Below are positions 1 to 7,560 of a stretch of DNA of 18,329 nucleotides, piece after piece. Positions within the stretch are counted from its first letter, which is position 1; each line of letters opens with the position of its first letter. Both the position numbers and the translations under genes were made by a program. The notes beneath the pieces are model-generated. The model was not told the DNA's origin, searched no databases, and saw only the letters and a list, made by a program, of their open reading frames with translations. The DNA comes from an uncultured Rubrobacteraceae bacterium (lineage in GTDB: Bacteria; Actinomycetota; Rubrobacteria; Rubrobacterales; Rubrobacteraceae). Where the stretch lies: positions 1-18,329 of the forward strand of contig CADCVI010000005.1 in the NCBI GenBank assembly GCA_902806105.1. The letters are read 5' to 3'.

Positions 1-749
1 CCCCCGGGCCGAAGGCCGAGGCAGCGACGCCGCAAATCGTGAACGGCCCCCTCGAAGACCGCCGGGCACCGTTCGAAGGGGTTGGCGCCGAGGCCGCCGC
101 GAGCGGGTCCTCGGGCGAACCTGGCCGCGTCCGGTCGGGGGGGCCGCGCGTCGTTTGTACTCTCCGAGAGGTCGAGGACCGAGAGCTCCACGCCGAGGGC
201 GGCCATCTCGTCCCGCAGGCGTTCGCGTTCCCCGGGCGGGCGCCGGTCCGAGAGGGCGACGACCCGGTAGAGCGGGGCGACGTCGCGGACGGCGAGGAGG
301 AGGTTGCGCAGCGTGGATCCGGTGGTCAGCTCGTCCTCGACGATCACCACGCGTGCGTAGGAACGTCCGGGCGGGAGCGCGAGGGCGTGGACCGGGCCGT
401 GCGAGTGGGGCTCGAGAAACCTCCGGCTCTGCGCGTTCCCCCGTGTCTCGCGGGTGGTGAAGCGGAGTTCCGTGTCTTCGCCGAGGCGGGCCGCGAGAAA
501 CCAGGAGAGGAGCAGCGCAGACTCGGCCATGCCCACGACGAGGGTCCGGCCCGCGGCATCCCGGGGGAGGGCGTCGGCGGCGAGGGCCGCTATCTCCCGC
601 AGGGCGCCGGCGTCCACGGGGGAGATCTTGCCGATGTGCGGCGAGACGTGGCCGTAGCGGCGCAGGGGGTTACCGTCGCGCTCCACGGTCAGGAGGCGCG
701 TCACGGGTAGCGCGGCCGTGCCCGGACCGGGGCCCCGGAGCAGGTCCAA
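1..749 (-). CDS. Ter-associated phosphoribosyltransferase, 3' end cut off by window edge
   Basis: This frame is open from the window edge to just below the terZ-like stop, and 249 codons are visible. The signature is the PRPP-binding motif VVIVEDELTTGST near residues 134-146, a hydrophobic strand followed by the two acidic residues and TTGS loop of type I phosphoribosyltransferases. It is preceded by a segment reading TLVVGMAESALLLSWFLAAR, typical of the core fold. After the core comes a basic tail containing RFARG and NPFER, possibly the start of the TRSP domain that follows this PRTase in Ter clusters; I could not confirm that. In published Ter-locus comparisons such PRTases sit with ATP-grasp and HAD genes and are predicted to make a nucleoside-like metabolite. 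The start is uncertain: I chose TTG at 749 (GAGGA just upstream, 17 nt after the terZ-like stop); GTG at 704 or 686 are alternatives. It probably belongs to the ter operon. The family call is good, the substrate unknown. Confidence 0.8.
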   Translation of the reverse strand, partial: MDLLRGPGPGTAALPVTRLLTVERDGNPLRRYGHVSPHIGKISPVDAGALREIAALAADALPRDAAGRTLVVGMAESALLLSWFLAARLGEDTELRFTTRETRGNAQSRRFLEPHSHGPVHALALPPGRSYARVVIVEDELTTGSTLRNLLLAVRDVAPLYRVVALSDRRPPGERERLRDEMAALGVELSVLDLSESTNDARPPRPDAARFARGPARGGLGANPFERCPAVFEGAVHDLRRRCLGLRPG

Positions 750-766
750 GTTCCTCGGGCCCCGGG

Positions 767-1348
767 CTAGAGGTTGGCGGAGATCACGGGCATGAGCTCG
801 CGGAAGGTGCGGCCCGTGGCGTTCTCGCCGATGGCGTGCATCTTCCACTCCCCGCCCTGGCGGTAGACCTTCGCCATGACCTGGGCGGTGTGGTTGCCGC
901 GCCCGGAGAGGTTGTAACGGGCCACCTCGTTCCCCGTCCCCTCGTCCAGGATGCGGCAGAAGGCGTTCTCGATCTTGTCGAAGGTCTGCCCCGTAAAAGA
1001 GTTGACGACGAACACCAGCGCCCGCACGCCCTCCGGGACGCGGTCGAGGTCGACGACGATCTGCTCGTCGTCCCCCTCGCCGGCGCCCGTGAGGTTGTCG
1101 CCGGTGTGTACGATGGAGCCGTCCTTGCTGTAGAGCTGGCCGTAGTAGATCGTGTCGACCGCGTGGCCCGCCTCGTCGAACATGACGCAGGATGCGTCCA
1201 GGTCCACGGAGCCGCCACCACCCAGGAGGCCCCGCAAACCGCCGGCCTTCGCCACGTCCCATCCGAGGCCCATCCGGACGCGTGAGAGATGTCCCCCCGC
1301 CTCCTTCTCCAGCGAGATCCTCTGGCCCTTCTCAAGGTTGATCGCCAC
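767..1348 (-). CDS. terZ: TerD-family protein, TerZ-like
   Basis: This is a 193-aa protein with the full TerD signature: MGLGWD near residue 26, DLDASC with acidic calcium-binding residues, and [13 protein letters not shown] near residue 82. It resembles TerZ rather than TerD/E because it has the glycine insert after GLGWD (GGLRGLLGGGG), the YYGQLYSKDGS segment and SFTGQTF...ENAFCRI. TerD-domain proteins are cytosolic calcium-binding proteins in stress-response loci (tellurite, phage, colicin and oxidative stress); the biochemical role is unsettled. The start is GTG at 1348, behind a strong GGGGAGG ribosome binding site. It lies 48 nt after terA and 17 nt before the phosphoribosyltransferase, so it is almost certainly in the same transcript. 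The length is normal and no key residue is missing. The TerZ label is by resemblance and less certain than the family. Confidence 0.9.
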   Translation of the reverse strand: MAINLEKGQRISLEKEAGGHLSRVRMGLGWDVAKAGGLRGLLGGGGSVDLDASCVMFDEAGHAVDTIYYGQLYSKDGSIVHTGDNLTGAGEGDDEQIVVDLDRVPEGVRALVFVVNSFTGQTFDKIENAFCRILDEGTGNEVARYNLSGRGNHTAQVMAKVYRQGGEWKMHAIGENATGRTFRELMPVISANL

Positions 1349-1396
1349 GATCCTACCTCCCCTTCTCGTTCTCCACGGTTCCCGACCGGTACTCTA

Positions 1397-2587
1397 CTAC
1401 TTCGAACCCGCCGTCCATCGGAAGCCGAACCCGTACCGCTTGTCCGCGTCCTTGTGGCCGCGGAAGTACTGCTCTTCCTTCGTGATCTCCACGGAGCTTC
1501 CCGAGGCGCGAACGGTGCAGATCGCGCAGAAGTTCCGGCCCCGGTCCGGGCTGCCGAGCTGGATGAAGATCTGGTCGCCGGACCCGTCCGTGATCGCCAT
1601 GCGTCCGCCCACGCTCGTGAAGTCGCTTGCCCCGCCGTAGATGAACGCGAAGACCATCACGAGGTCTATCTCCTGCGCCCGGTGCAGGTACAGGTTCTCC
1701 CCGTCCGTCGCCACCCCGCTCCGGTCGTCCTTGTCCAGAAAGATGAACGGGGAGCGCTCCTTCGCCCCGAAGTTGCCGCCGAGCGCCTGTATGACGCCCG
1801 CGTCCCCGTTCTTGAGCCGGTACATGCATCCGAGGTCGAGGTCCGGCGCGCCGCCCCCGCCGAAGCCGAAGAACCCGCCGCCGCGCCCGCCCCCGGAGGC
1901 GTCCCAGTTCAGGTTGATGTGTATCGGCCGGTCCCCGCCGCGCTTGTTCAGGTCCACGACCTGCTTGTCGCCCTTCTTGTCCAGCGTGATCTTGCTGATG
2001 TTGACCTTCGGGGCCGGGGGCGCGGCCGGTGGGGGAGGGGGCGCCGGTGGAGCCTCTTGCGCCACCTCTTCGCCGCCGAAGTGCGCGAGGAGGGCGGAGA
2101 GGCCGCCGTTGAAGCCCTGGCCCACGGCGGCGAAGCGCCAGACGTCCTTCCGGTAGATCTCCCCTACGATGACCGCCTTCTCCTGGGAGAAGTCCGCCCC
2201 CGTGAACGGGAACCGGGCCACCTCGGAGCCGCCCGAGAGCAGCCTCAGGTGCCCGCGGGAGACCTGCGACATCGTGCCCGCGCCGTCGAGGGTCGCGGTG
2301 AAGACGAGCTTCTGTACCCCCTGCGGCAGCTCGGAGAGACGCACCTCGAAGGACTCGGCGTCGCCGTTTCGGGGTCCGGTCTGGCGGATCTCACCCTGCG
2401 GGCTCGCCTTCTGGTTGAAGAAGACGAAGTAGCGGTCGTCGGAGAGCTTGCCGTCCGCGTCCACCCCGAAGCAGCTTAAATCGAAGCTCGGCGAGCCCGA
2501 GGCTTGCAGGTCGAGGCCGACGGTCAGATCGGTGGATGGCGTCAGGTCGGCCAGCTTCGATTTCTGGCCGCGGGTGAACTCCTTCAT
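1397..2587 (-). CDS. terA: TerA-like tandem TerD-domain protein
   Basis: This 396-aa protein has two diverged TerD-like domains. The first, residues 1-165, has DLTVGLDLQASG, a FVFFNQKASP strand and ends AAVGQGFNGGLSALLAHFG as in TerD. A proline/alanine-rich linker (about residues 174-195) joins it to the second domain (about 196-396), which holds a glycine-rich FGFGGGG loop, DLDLGC, PFIFLDKDDRSG, VFAFIYGG and a terminal YGFGFRW. The second half matches the TerA family (COG4110), and the length is close to E. coli TerA. The canonical GDNxTGxGxGDDE calcium loop is absent from domain 1, where the corresponding stretch reads RQTGPRNGDAES, so this copy may have lost part of its metal site. The start is ATG at 2587, 25 nt after terD; no strong ribosome binding site is visible, which suggests coupled translation. 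It is likely a scaffold or partner for the other Ter proteins, by family inference. Confidence 0.88.
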   Translation of the reverse strand: MKEFTRGQKSKLADLTPSTDLTVGLDLQASGSPSFDLSCFGVDADGKLSDDRYFVFFNQKASPQGEIRQTGPRNGDAESFEVRLSELPQGVQKLVFTATLDGAGTMSQVSRGHLRLLSGGSEVARFPFTGADFSQEKAVIVGEIYRKDVWRFAAVGQGFNGGLSALLAHFGGEEVAQEAPPAPPPPPAAPPAPKVNISKITLDKKGDKQVVDLNKRGGDRPIHINLNWDASGGGRGGGFFGFGGGGAPDLDLGCMYRLKNGDAGVIQALGGNFGAKERSPFIFLDKDDRSGVATDGENLYLHRAQEIDLVMVFAFIYGGASDFTSVGGRMAITDGSGDQIFIQLGSPDRGRNFCAICTVRASGSSVEITKEEQYFRGHKDADKRYGFGFRWTAGSK

Positions 2588-2612
2588 AAGCTAAGGCCGC
2601 ACTTTCTCTCGC

Positions 2613-3191
2613 TCAACCGACGCTGACCCCGTAGTTTCGGGCCATCGGCCCGAGCCCCCCGGAAAAACCCTGCCCGACGGCCCGGAACTTCCACTCGCCC
2701 CTGTTGCGGTAGACCTCGCCGAAGAGCATCGCCGTCTCCGTCGAGGCGTCCTCGGAGAGGTCGTAGCGCACGATCTCCCGGTTGGTCTCGCCGTTGACGA
2801 CCCGTATGAAGGCCCCTCCGACCTGTCCGAAGTTCTGGCGGCGGGCGTCGCCCTCGTGGATCGTGACGCCGAAGACGAGCTTCGCCACGTCCTGGGGCAC
2901 GCTCTGTAGGTCCACCTTGACCTGCTCGTCGTCGCCCTCGCCCTCGCCGGTGAGGTTGTCCCCGGTGTGCTCCACCGAGCCGTCGGCCGAGCGGAGGTTG
3001 TTGTAGAAGATAAAGTCCGAGTCGCTCCGGACCTTGTTGCCCTCGTCGAGCAGGAAGACCGAGGCGTCGAGGTCGTAGTCCGCGCCGTCGGTGGCGCGCA
3101 CGTCCCACCCGAGCCCCACGACGACCCTCCTCAGGTTCGGGTCCTCCTTGCTCAGCGAGACGTTGCCGCCCTTGCTAAGAGAGATCGCCAC
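2613..3191 (-). CDS. terD: TerD-family calcium-binding stress protein (second paralogue)
   Basis: This 192-aa protein covers the entire TerD domain: [13 protein letters not shown] at the N-terminus, [47 protein letters not shown] and [16 protein letters not shown]. It closely resembles E. coli TerD and TerE and the neighbouring paralogue at 3292-3867, which points to a local duplication. The acidic residues of both calcium sites are present. The start is GTG at 3191, with GGAGGAAGG a few bases upstream. A strong terminator hairpin lies in the 100-nt gap between the two paralogues, and I see no promoter in the roughly 40 nt after it. This copy and the genes below are therefore probably expressed by read-through at a lower level than the first copy. 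TerD proteins are cytoplasmic and linked to tellurite and general stress tolerance; a direct activity is not established. Confidence 0.93.
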   Translation of the reverse strand: MAISLSKGGNVSLSKEDPNLRRVVVGLGWDVRATDGADYDLDASVFLLDEGNKVRSDSDFIFYNNLRSADGSVEHTGDNLTGEGEGDDEQVKVDLQSVPQDVAKLVFGVTIHEGDARRQNFGQVGGAFIRVVNGETNREIVRYDLSEDASTETAMLFGEVYRNRGEWKFRAVGQGFSGGLGPMARNYGVSVG

Positions 3192-3229
3192 AGCTACCTT
3201 CCTCCTTCACCCATCCGGATTCGTGTTGC

Positions 3230-3274
3230 GGGAAAAAGAAGGCCCGGCCGGCGCTAGACTGCGCCGGCCGGGCC
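3230..3274 (-). terminator. Intrinsic terminator between the two terD genes
   Basis: A perfect 14-bp GC stem (arms 3241-3254 and 3261-3274) closes a 6-nt loop. On the minus strand it is followed directly by TTCTTTTTCCC (3230-3240), a textbook rho-independent terminator. It begins about 17 nt after the stop of the first terD. The next gene starts only about 40 nt beyond the T tract, so this is most simply a partial terminator inside the operon. Confidence 0.9.
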
Positions 3275-3291
3275 ACTGAGGAGTGCTACCT

Positions 3292-3867
3292 CTAGGCGTT
3301 CACGCCGTAGTTGCGAGCCATCGGACCGAGGCCGCCCGCGAAGCCCTGTCCGACCGCCTTGAACTTCCACTCGCCCTTGTTGCGGTAGACCTCGCCGAAG
3401 AGCATCGCCGTCTCCGTCGAGGCGTCCTCGGAGAGGTCGTAGCGCGCGATCTCGGAGTTGTCCGAGCCGTTTATCACGCGGATAAAGGCGTTTGAGACCA
3501 TCCCGAAGTTCTGGCGGCGGGAGTCGGCCTCGTGGATCGTGACGCCCACGGAGAGCTTCTGGACGTCCTGCGGGACGGTATCCAGGTTGACCTTGATCTG
3601 CTCGTCGTCGCCCTCGCCCGCGCCCGTGGTGTTGTCGCCGAGGTGCTCGACGGAGCCGTCGGAGCTCTTCTTGTTGTTGTAGAAGATAAAGTCCGAGTCG
3701 TTTCTTACCTTCTCGTCCTCCTTGAGCAGGAAGACCGAGGCGTCGAGGTCGAAGTCCTGTCCGTCGGTGGACCTCGTGTCCCAGCCGAGTCCTATTACGA
3801 CGTCCTTCAGCCCCGGAGCCTCCTTGCTTAGCGAGACGTTACCGCCCTTTGAGAGCGAGACTGCCAT
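3292..3867 (-). CDS. terD: TerD/TerE-family calcium-binding stress protein (first paralogue)
   Basis: This 191-aa protein is nearly co-linear with E. coli Ter[61 protein letters not shown], a central [14 protein letters not shown] and [16 protein letters not shown], ending in a short C-terminal segment. Two calcium sites rich in Asp and Glu are expected from known TerD structures and their residues are visible here. The start is ATG at 3867 with AAGGGGAA seven bases upstream. It is the first gene of the run and has its own promoter (TATAAT at 3903-3908), giving a leader of about 30 nt. A terminator follows directly, so this copy should be the most abundant product of the ter locus. The TerD versus TerE assignment is not decidable from sequence alone. 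Confidence 0.94.
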   Translation of the reverse strand: MAVSLSKGGNVSLSKEAPGLKDVVIGLGWDTRSTDGQDFDLDASVFLLKEDEKVRNDSDFIFYNNKKSSDGSVEHLGDNTTGAGEGDDEQIKVNLDTVPQDVQKLSVGVTIHEADSRRQNFGMVSNAFIRVINGSDNSEIARYDLSEDASTETAMLFGEVYRNKGEWKFKAVGQGFAGGLGPMARNYGVNA

Positions 3868-3902
3868 GTGGTTCCCCTTTCGATCGAAGCCCAGCGCTAT
3901 GG

Positions 3903-3908
3903 ATTATA
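3903..3908 (-). promoter_or_regulatory. Promoter -10 box for the ter operon
   Basis: A perfect TATAAT reads on the minus strand about 36 nt upstream of the terD start, in an AT-rich island within GC-rich surroundings. No good -35 hexamer is visible at 16-18 nt spacing; the sequence there reads GGATGC. The promoter may therefore depend on an activator or an alternative sigma factor. The latter is inference. Confidence 0.6.
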
Positions 3909-3952
3909 CAAGACCACTTGTTAATGCATCCCACGAAAGAGGGGATCTGACC

Positions 3953-4708
3953 CTATCCGAGACCCCCGTAATAGGCGAGCGTCTCGTAATCGAACGAGAC
4001 GCTCCCGTCCCTCCCATGCCTCCGAAAGACGTCCTCCAGCTCGCGCATCATGGCATCATGGCCCGCCTGCCCCTCGTCGGGGACGTAGGACGACGAGAGG
4101 AGCCTGCCCCGCAGCCCGTCGAGATCGAACGCCTGTGAGTGGCGAAACGCGCGCCTTCTAAAGTTCTCCGGCCCGAAGAAGGCCCGGACGCCCTCCTCGC
4201 GGTCGAAGTCCTCGTACTCTTCGGTCCTGTAACGCCGTATCAGGTCCTCGTAGGCTTCCATGAAGGCCGACGCATCGTGCCTGAGCTCGTTCCACAGGAG
4301 CATCACGCACCCGCCGGGACGCCGCAGGATGCGCGAGAACTCGGCGCGCGTGCCCCGAACGTCGAACCAGTGGAAGGCGTGGCCGACCACGACGAGGTCG
4401 ACGCTGCCGTCTTCCAGCGTCGTCCCCTCGGCCGTCCCGACGACGCTCGTGAAGAGCGGGTAGCCCGCGAGGTGGCGTTCCCCCGCCCCGCGCATCTCGT
4501 CGTTCGGCTCGATCCCGTAGACGCGGTTCCCGTTCTCCAGAAACAGCTCAGATAGAAGCCCCGTCCCCGAGGCGACGTCCGCGACCACGGAGCCTTTCGT
4601 GAACCCGCACTCCGCTCGCAGCACTTCCAGAATCTCCCGGGGGTAGCCGGGGCGGTACCTCGCGTAGTTTGCGGCCCTCGTCGAGAACCTAGCCTTCGGA
4701 TCGGTCAT
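3953..4708 (-). CDS. Class I SAM-dependent methyltransferase (Methyltransferase_11 type)
   Basis: This 251-aa protein is a small-molecule type methyltransferase. Motif I is VVADVASGTG (residues 41-50), with the acidic ribose-binding residue in GIEPND (65-70). The post-motif region VDLVVVGHAFHWFD is the usual motif II area with the family's AFHWFD signature, followed by RILRRPGG. The N-terminal ARFSTRAANYARYRPGYP is typical of this clade (UbiE/COQ5-like and trans-aconitate methyltransferase relatives). The start is ATG at 4708 with only a weak purine stretch upstream. It lies between terC and terD and ends 45 nt before the terD -10 box, so it is read in the same direction but is not in the same operon unless there is read-through. 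The substrate is unknown. Methyltransferases near tellurite genes sometimes volatilise tellurium, as TehB does, but nothing here shows that. Confidence 0.9.
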   Translation of the reverse strand: MTDPKARFSTRAANYARYRPGYPREILEVLRAECGFTKGSVVADVASGTGLLSELFLENGNRVYGIEPNDEMRGAGERHLAGYPLFTSVVGTAEGTTLEDGSVDLVVVGHAFHWFDVRGTRAEFSRILRRPGGCVMLLWNELRHDASAFMEAYEDLIRRYRTEEYEDFDREEGVRAFFGPENFRRRAFRHSQAFDLDGLRGRLLSSSYVPDEGQAGHDAMMRELEDVFRRHGRDGSVSFDYETLAYYGGLG

Positions 4709-4823
4709 GCGTCAGCCCCTGAGCCAGCATCTTCGTCCACCGCGGAGAAGTTCCATGGCTCAAGATGATCTCACACCTACGCCGCGCCGCGAAAGCTCGC
4801 GCCCCGAAGCGCCGCCCGCATGA

Positions 4824-4865
4824 CGAAGGCCCCCGGACCGATGATGCCGGTCCCGGGGGCCTTCG
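4824..4865 (-). terminator. Terminator-like hairpin after terC
   Basis: A stem of about 17 bp with one bulged base closes a 6-nt loop. Arms start at GAAGGCCCCCGG (4825) and end at CCGGGGGCCTTC (4864). It starts 24 nt after the terC stop on the minus strand. There is no T tract after it, so termination would be rho-assisted or the hairpin may act mainly as a 3' stabiliser. Confidence 0.6.
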
Positions 4866-4889
4866 AAACTTCGCCTGCGCGGCGTTCCT

Positions 4890-5579
4890 CTAGGCGGTCT
4901 TGTTCTGCGTGCTGCGGTTGACGAAGAAGGCGATGGCCGTAAAGATCGCGGCGGCGGCGATGGCGATGACCTGGTGCAAGCCCTCCGTCGACTCCGCGAC
5001 TGCCTGCGCGATGCCGAGCTTGTCGTCGAACATCAGCTCGACCGCGACGTAGACGAGCAGCGCTGCCCCCGCATAGACGATGATGGGGAAGCGGTTCATC
5101 AGGTTGCTCAAGATAGTGGCGCCGTAGATGATGATCGGGATCGTCAGCGCGATGCCGACGGCTACGAGCCAGACCCGCGGCTCGCCCTCCGGGTTGCGCG
5201 AGATGGCCACCAGCGCGATGACGTTGTCCAGCGACATGACCGCGTCGGCGATGGCGATGATGCGCACGGACTGCCACAGCCCCGACCCTGCCTTCACGTT
5301 CGCCTCCTCGTCTTCTCCCCGGACGAGCTGCCAGGAGATGTAGATCAGGAGCAGCCCGCCGATAAGCTGGAGCAGCGGCAGCTGAACGAGGAACGAGACT
5401 ATAAAGACGAAGATGACGCGAAGCCCGATCGCCGCCGCGACGCCGAGCTGAATGGCCCTGCGGCGCACGTTGCCCTGCAAGCCGCGCACCGCCAGCGCGA
5501 TCACCACGGCGTTATCGCCGGAGAGAATGAGATCTATTAACAGAACACCTAGAAACGCGCCTAAAAGCTCGAGGCTCAA
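4890..5579 (-). CDS. TerC-family integral membrane protein, YjbE type
   Basis: This 229-aa polytopic membrane protein has about seven hydrophobic segments. It carries the two TerC hallmark motifs with buried aspartates, DLILSGDNAVVIAL (residues 16-29) and DAVMSLDNVIALVA in the middle, arranged as an internal repeat. The family (TIGR03717-like) takes part in manganese export and in metal loading of exported proteins in Bacillus; tellurite resistance is the historic phenotype. The start is TTG at 5579, with GGGGGGAA about eight bases upstream; the protein then reads MSLELLGAFLGVLLIDLILS, the usual N-terminus of the family. The short soluble loop EDEEANVKAGSG follows transmembrane segment 3. It has its own TATAAT at 5651-5656 and a hairpin downstream, so it is probably monocistronic although next to the ter genes. 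Confidence in the family is high, but the transported ion is inference. Confidence 0.92.
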   Translation of the reverse strand: MSLELLGAFLGVLLIDLILSGDNAVVIALAVRGLQGNVRRRAIQLGVAAAIGLRVIFVFIVSFLVQLPLLQLIGGLLLIYISWQLVRGEDEEANVKAGSGLWQSVRIIAIADAVMSLDNVIALVAISRNPEGEPRVWLVAVGIALTIPIIIYGATILSNLMNRFPIIVYAGAALLVYVAVELMFDDKLGIAQAVAESTEGLHQVIAIAAAAIFTAIAFFVNRSTQNKTA

Positions 5580-5650
5580 AAGATTCCCCCCACGACATTA
5601 CCTTTCTCGGAAGTCCCGCTCGCCACCGTGGCTTCGAGGACACAGCGAAG

Positions 5651-5656
5651 ATTATA
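5651..5656 (-). promoter_or_regulatory. Promoter -10 box for terC
   Basis: TATAAT on the minus strand lies within GCGTATATAATC, predicting a start of transcription near 5644 and a leader of about 65 nt before the TTG start. No clear TTGACA lies 17 nt upstream. The short leader leaves no room for a full manganese riboswitch. Confidence 0.55.
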
Positions 5657-5842
5657 TACGCGAAGCCGAAAAACGCCGGAAAAATGTACGCCCGTTCTTT
5701 GTAGGCCGGGGCAACCATGGCCGAACCCGGCCTGCGTCTGGCCCGGGGAAGTGCCCACTCGCTACCCCCACCGGGCAGCGGTCGCATCCTGCACCGAGGC
5801 ACCACCATCTCACACTGCTCGCCCCGCTCCGCCCCTGACCGC

Positions 5843-6454
5843 TCAGTTCACGGAGCGCAGGCGCACGGCCGTGGCCACCATCCAGGAAACAAAGGCCGCG
5901 ACGAAGAGGCGCTCCGAGACCCCGAACAACCCCTCTCCCAGGACCGGGATCGCGAACAGCGCCCCGGCCGCGACGATCGTCCAAGCGGCGGTCGGGCGCG
6001 CGAACGCCCGCCAGCGCGCGTCCCTCCGAAACCCGACCGCGAACAGGAGCATCACGACGACGATGAGCAGAAAGGAAGCCGTCGCGACGGCCCCGTGCAG
6101 TACCGCGACGATCCCATCCGGCCCGGTCCTCAGAAAGGCCAGCATGCTCCACAGCAGGCCGCAGACAGCGAGCAGCAGCGGCGCGAGCATGGCCCCACCC
6201 ATCGAGCGGTACAGGCCGAAGGCGAGCGCCAGGCTGCCGAGGCCGAACGCGAGAAACGCCGCGTCCATGAACCGCCCGAAGCGCACGAGAGAGAGCGCGC
6301 TGATCGACTGCTCCACGGGGTCGTAGGCGTCGGGCGTGAGTACGGGCAGGGCGACCACCACGACGAGCCAGAAGCCGAAGCCCGCGAGCGCCAGCGTGGC
6401 CGCTCGTCCGGTACCCCCGTACGTCGAGCCGGTGGTGTTCCGCTCGCGCGACAC
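5843..6454 (-). CDS. DUF998-type membrane protein
   Basis: This 203-aa protein has about six predicted membrane spans. The first follows a basic N-terminus (LALAGFGFWLVVVVALPVL), and after it comes the conserved-looking PDAYDPVEQSISALS segment typical of DUF998 proteins. Short charged loops such as RTGPDG and GFRRDARWR lie between the later spans. No catalytic residues are evident. The start is GTG at 6454, only 12 nt after the LysR stop, so it is probably translated from the LysR transcript. No clear ribosome binding site apart from AAGGGA is present. Function is unknown. Being coupled to a LysR regulator suggests it could be a regulated permease or sensor, but this is a guess. Confidence 0.82.
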   Translation of the reverse strand: MSRERNTTGSTYGGTGRAATLALAGFGFWLVVVVALPVLTPDAYDPVEQSISALSLVRFGRFMDAAFLAFGLGSLALAFGLYRSMGGAMLAPLLLAVCGLLWSMLAFLRTGPDGIVAVLHGAVATASFLLIVVVMLLFAVGFRRDARWRAFARPTAAWTIVAAGALFAIPVLGEGLFGVSERLFVAAFVSWMVATAVRLRSVN

Positions 6455-6466
6455 TCCCTTAAAGCC

Positions 6467-7429
6467 CTAGGAGAACAGGTCTATAAGCTGGAGGTTCTCG
6501 AACTCCGCGGCGAGGGTGGGGGAGAGCTGGGCGGACCTCGTGCCCCCCTCGCCCATCTTGCTCGCTACCTCGAGAAAGGCCGCCACGGTGCCGGTCAGCG
6601 GGACGTCGCGGCGCCTGAGGGCGACGACGGGGCGCTGCATCTCCGGGGCGTCCTCCACCTCCACGAGGGAGAGGTGCCCGGCCGCCACGCTCCTCACGAC
6701 CGCCGTTCGGGGGAGGAAAGCCACCCCGAGGCGGTGCTCGACCATCCTCTTTGCGGCCTCTATGTTGTCCAGCTCTATAGTGCTCAGCTCGCGGATCCCG
6801 GCGTCCTTGAAGAGGGACTGGGTGGTCTCGTAGTAGCTCGAAGCGTGGTCGAAGAGGATCAGCTGTTCCCGCCCGACCTCCGAGAGCTCCGCCGAGCCCT
6901 TCTCCGTGAAGCGGTGCCCCGGATCGACTACCAGCACGAGCTCGTCCTCGTAGAGCGTTACGCTCTCCGCCTCGGGATGGCTGACGGCCCGCGCGATGCC
7001 GATCTGGACCGCCTCCTTCAGCACCATCTCCAAGACTTCCTCCGAATGCCCCGTCCTCACCGCGACGGACACCCCCGGATGAACCGCCCTGAACCGCTCC
7101 AGGATCGCCGGCAGGGCGTAGGTGCTCACCCCCGGCGACGTCCCTATGGAGATCCGGCCGCCCGAAGCCCCCCGAAGCTCCTTGAGGTGCTGCCTGCCCT
7201 CCTCGATGCTCCCGAGGCACCGCTCCGCGTAGGGCAGAAACTCCCTCCCCGCGGGCGTCAGCCGCATCCCACGGCTCGTCCGCACGAAGAGCTGGTCCCC
7301 GATCTCGTCCTCCAGCGCCTTCAACCGCGCCGTCAACGTCGGCTGCGTGAGATACATCTCCTCCGCCGCCCGGCTAACGTTCCCCAGCCGAGCCACCGCC
7401 AGGAAACACTCGAGCTGCCTCAACAGCAC
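6467..7429 (-). CDS. LysR-family transcriptional regulator
   Basis: This protein of about 320 aa has the LysR winged-helix domain at the N-terminus (LRQLECFLAVARLGNVSRAA, then YLTQPTLTARLKALEDEIG and LFVRTSRGMRLTPAG) and a substrate-binding-like effector domain from about residue 90 to 300 (GRISIGTSPGV, VSVAVRTG, EDELVLVVDPGH, GVAFLPRTAV). I placed the start at GTG 7429, because GGAAGGGG lies just upstream and the product begins MLLRQLECF as LysR proteins do; the open frame extends 19 codons further without a ribosome site. It is divergent from the 67-aa gene and aceB, the classic LysR arrangement, with a T-N11-A dyad over its own -10. It may control the aceBA unit, itself, or the downstream DUF998 gene. 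The effector is unknown, and control of the glyoxylate shunt is inference from position. Confidence 0.93.
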   Translation of the reverse strand: MLLRQLECFLAVARLGNVSRAAEEMYLTQPTLTARLKALEDEIGDQLFVRTSRGMRLTPAGREFLPYAERCLGSIEEGRQHLKELRGASGGRISIGTSPGVSTYALPAILERFRAVHPGVSVAVRTGHSEEVLEMVLKEAVQIGIARAVSHPEAESVTLYEDELVLVVDPGHRFTEKGSAELSEVGREQLILFDHASSYYETTQSLFKDAGIRELSTIELDNIEAAKRMVEHRLGVAFLPRTAVVRSVAAGHLSLVEVEDAPEMQRPVVALRRRDVPLTGTVAAFLEVASKMGEGGTRSAQLSPTLAAEFENLQLIDLFS

Positions 7430-7458
7430 GCAAACCCCTTCCGCCGTCTGCCTTCGAT

Positions 7459-7490
7459 ATAAATCTAATCTATTGCGACGATACAAGCAA
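7459..7490 (-). promoter_or_regulatory. LysR promoter with overlapping T-N11-A box
   Basis: On the minus strand, TTGCTT (7485-7490) and TAGATT (7462-7467) are spaced by 17 nt and resemble -35 and -10 boxes. An imperfect 15-bp dyad ATAAATCTAATCTAT (7459-7473), with T and A exactly 11 nt apart, overlaps the -10. This is the form expected for LysR self-repression. A possible opposite -10, TATAGT, lies at 7502-7507 for the divergent gene. Confidence 0.45.
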
Positions 7491-7560
7491 ACAATTGGAC
7501 TTATAGTAAACGCGTTGTTAACTTGGTGCCAGCTGAAGGATCGGATGGAAGGAGCGGGAC

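Noticed and set aside
5736..5769. Possible yybP-ykoY manganese riboswitch before terC (minus strand GGGGGTAGC and GCCAGAC)
   Set aside because: The two boxes are only about 20 nt apart, far closer than in the riboswitch, the first box lacks one consensus base, and the likely terC promoter (5651-5656) is downstream of them, so they would not be in the transcript.
5717..7462. A 581-codon plus-strand frame opposite the DUF998 and LysR genes
   Set aside because: Highly charged, Arg/Gly/Glu-rich translation typical of antisense frames; the minus-strand genes are clear.
7509..7516. 8-bp palindrome AACGCGTT upstream of the 67-aa gene
   Set aside because: Too short and without extended symmetry; not separable from chance.
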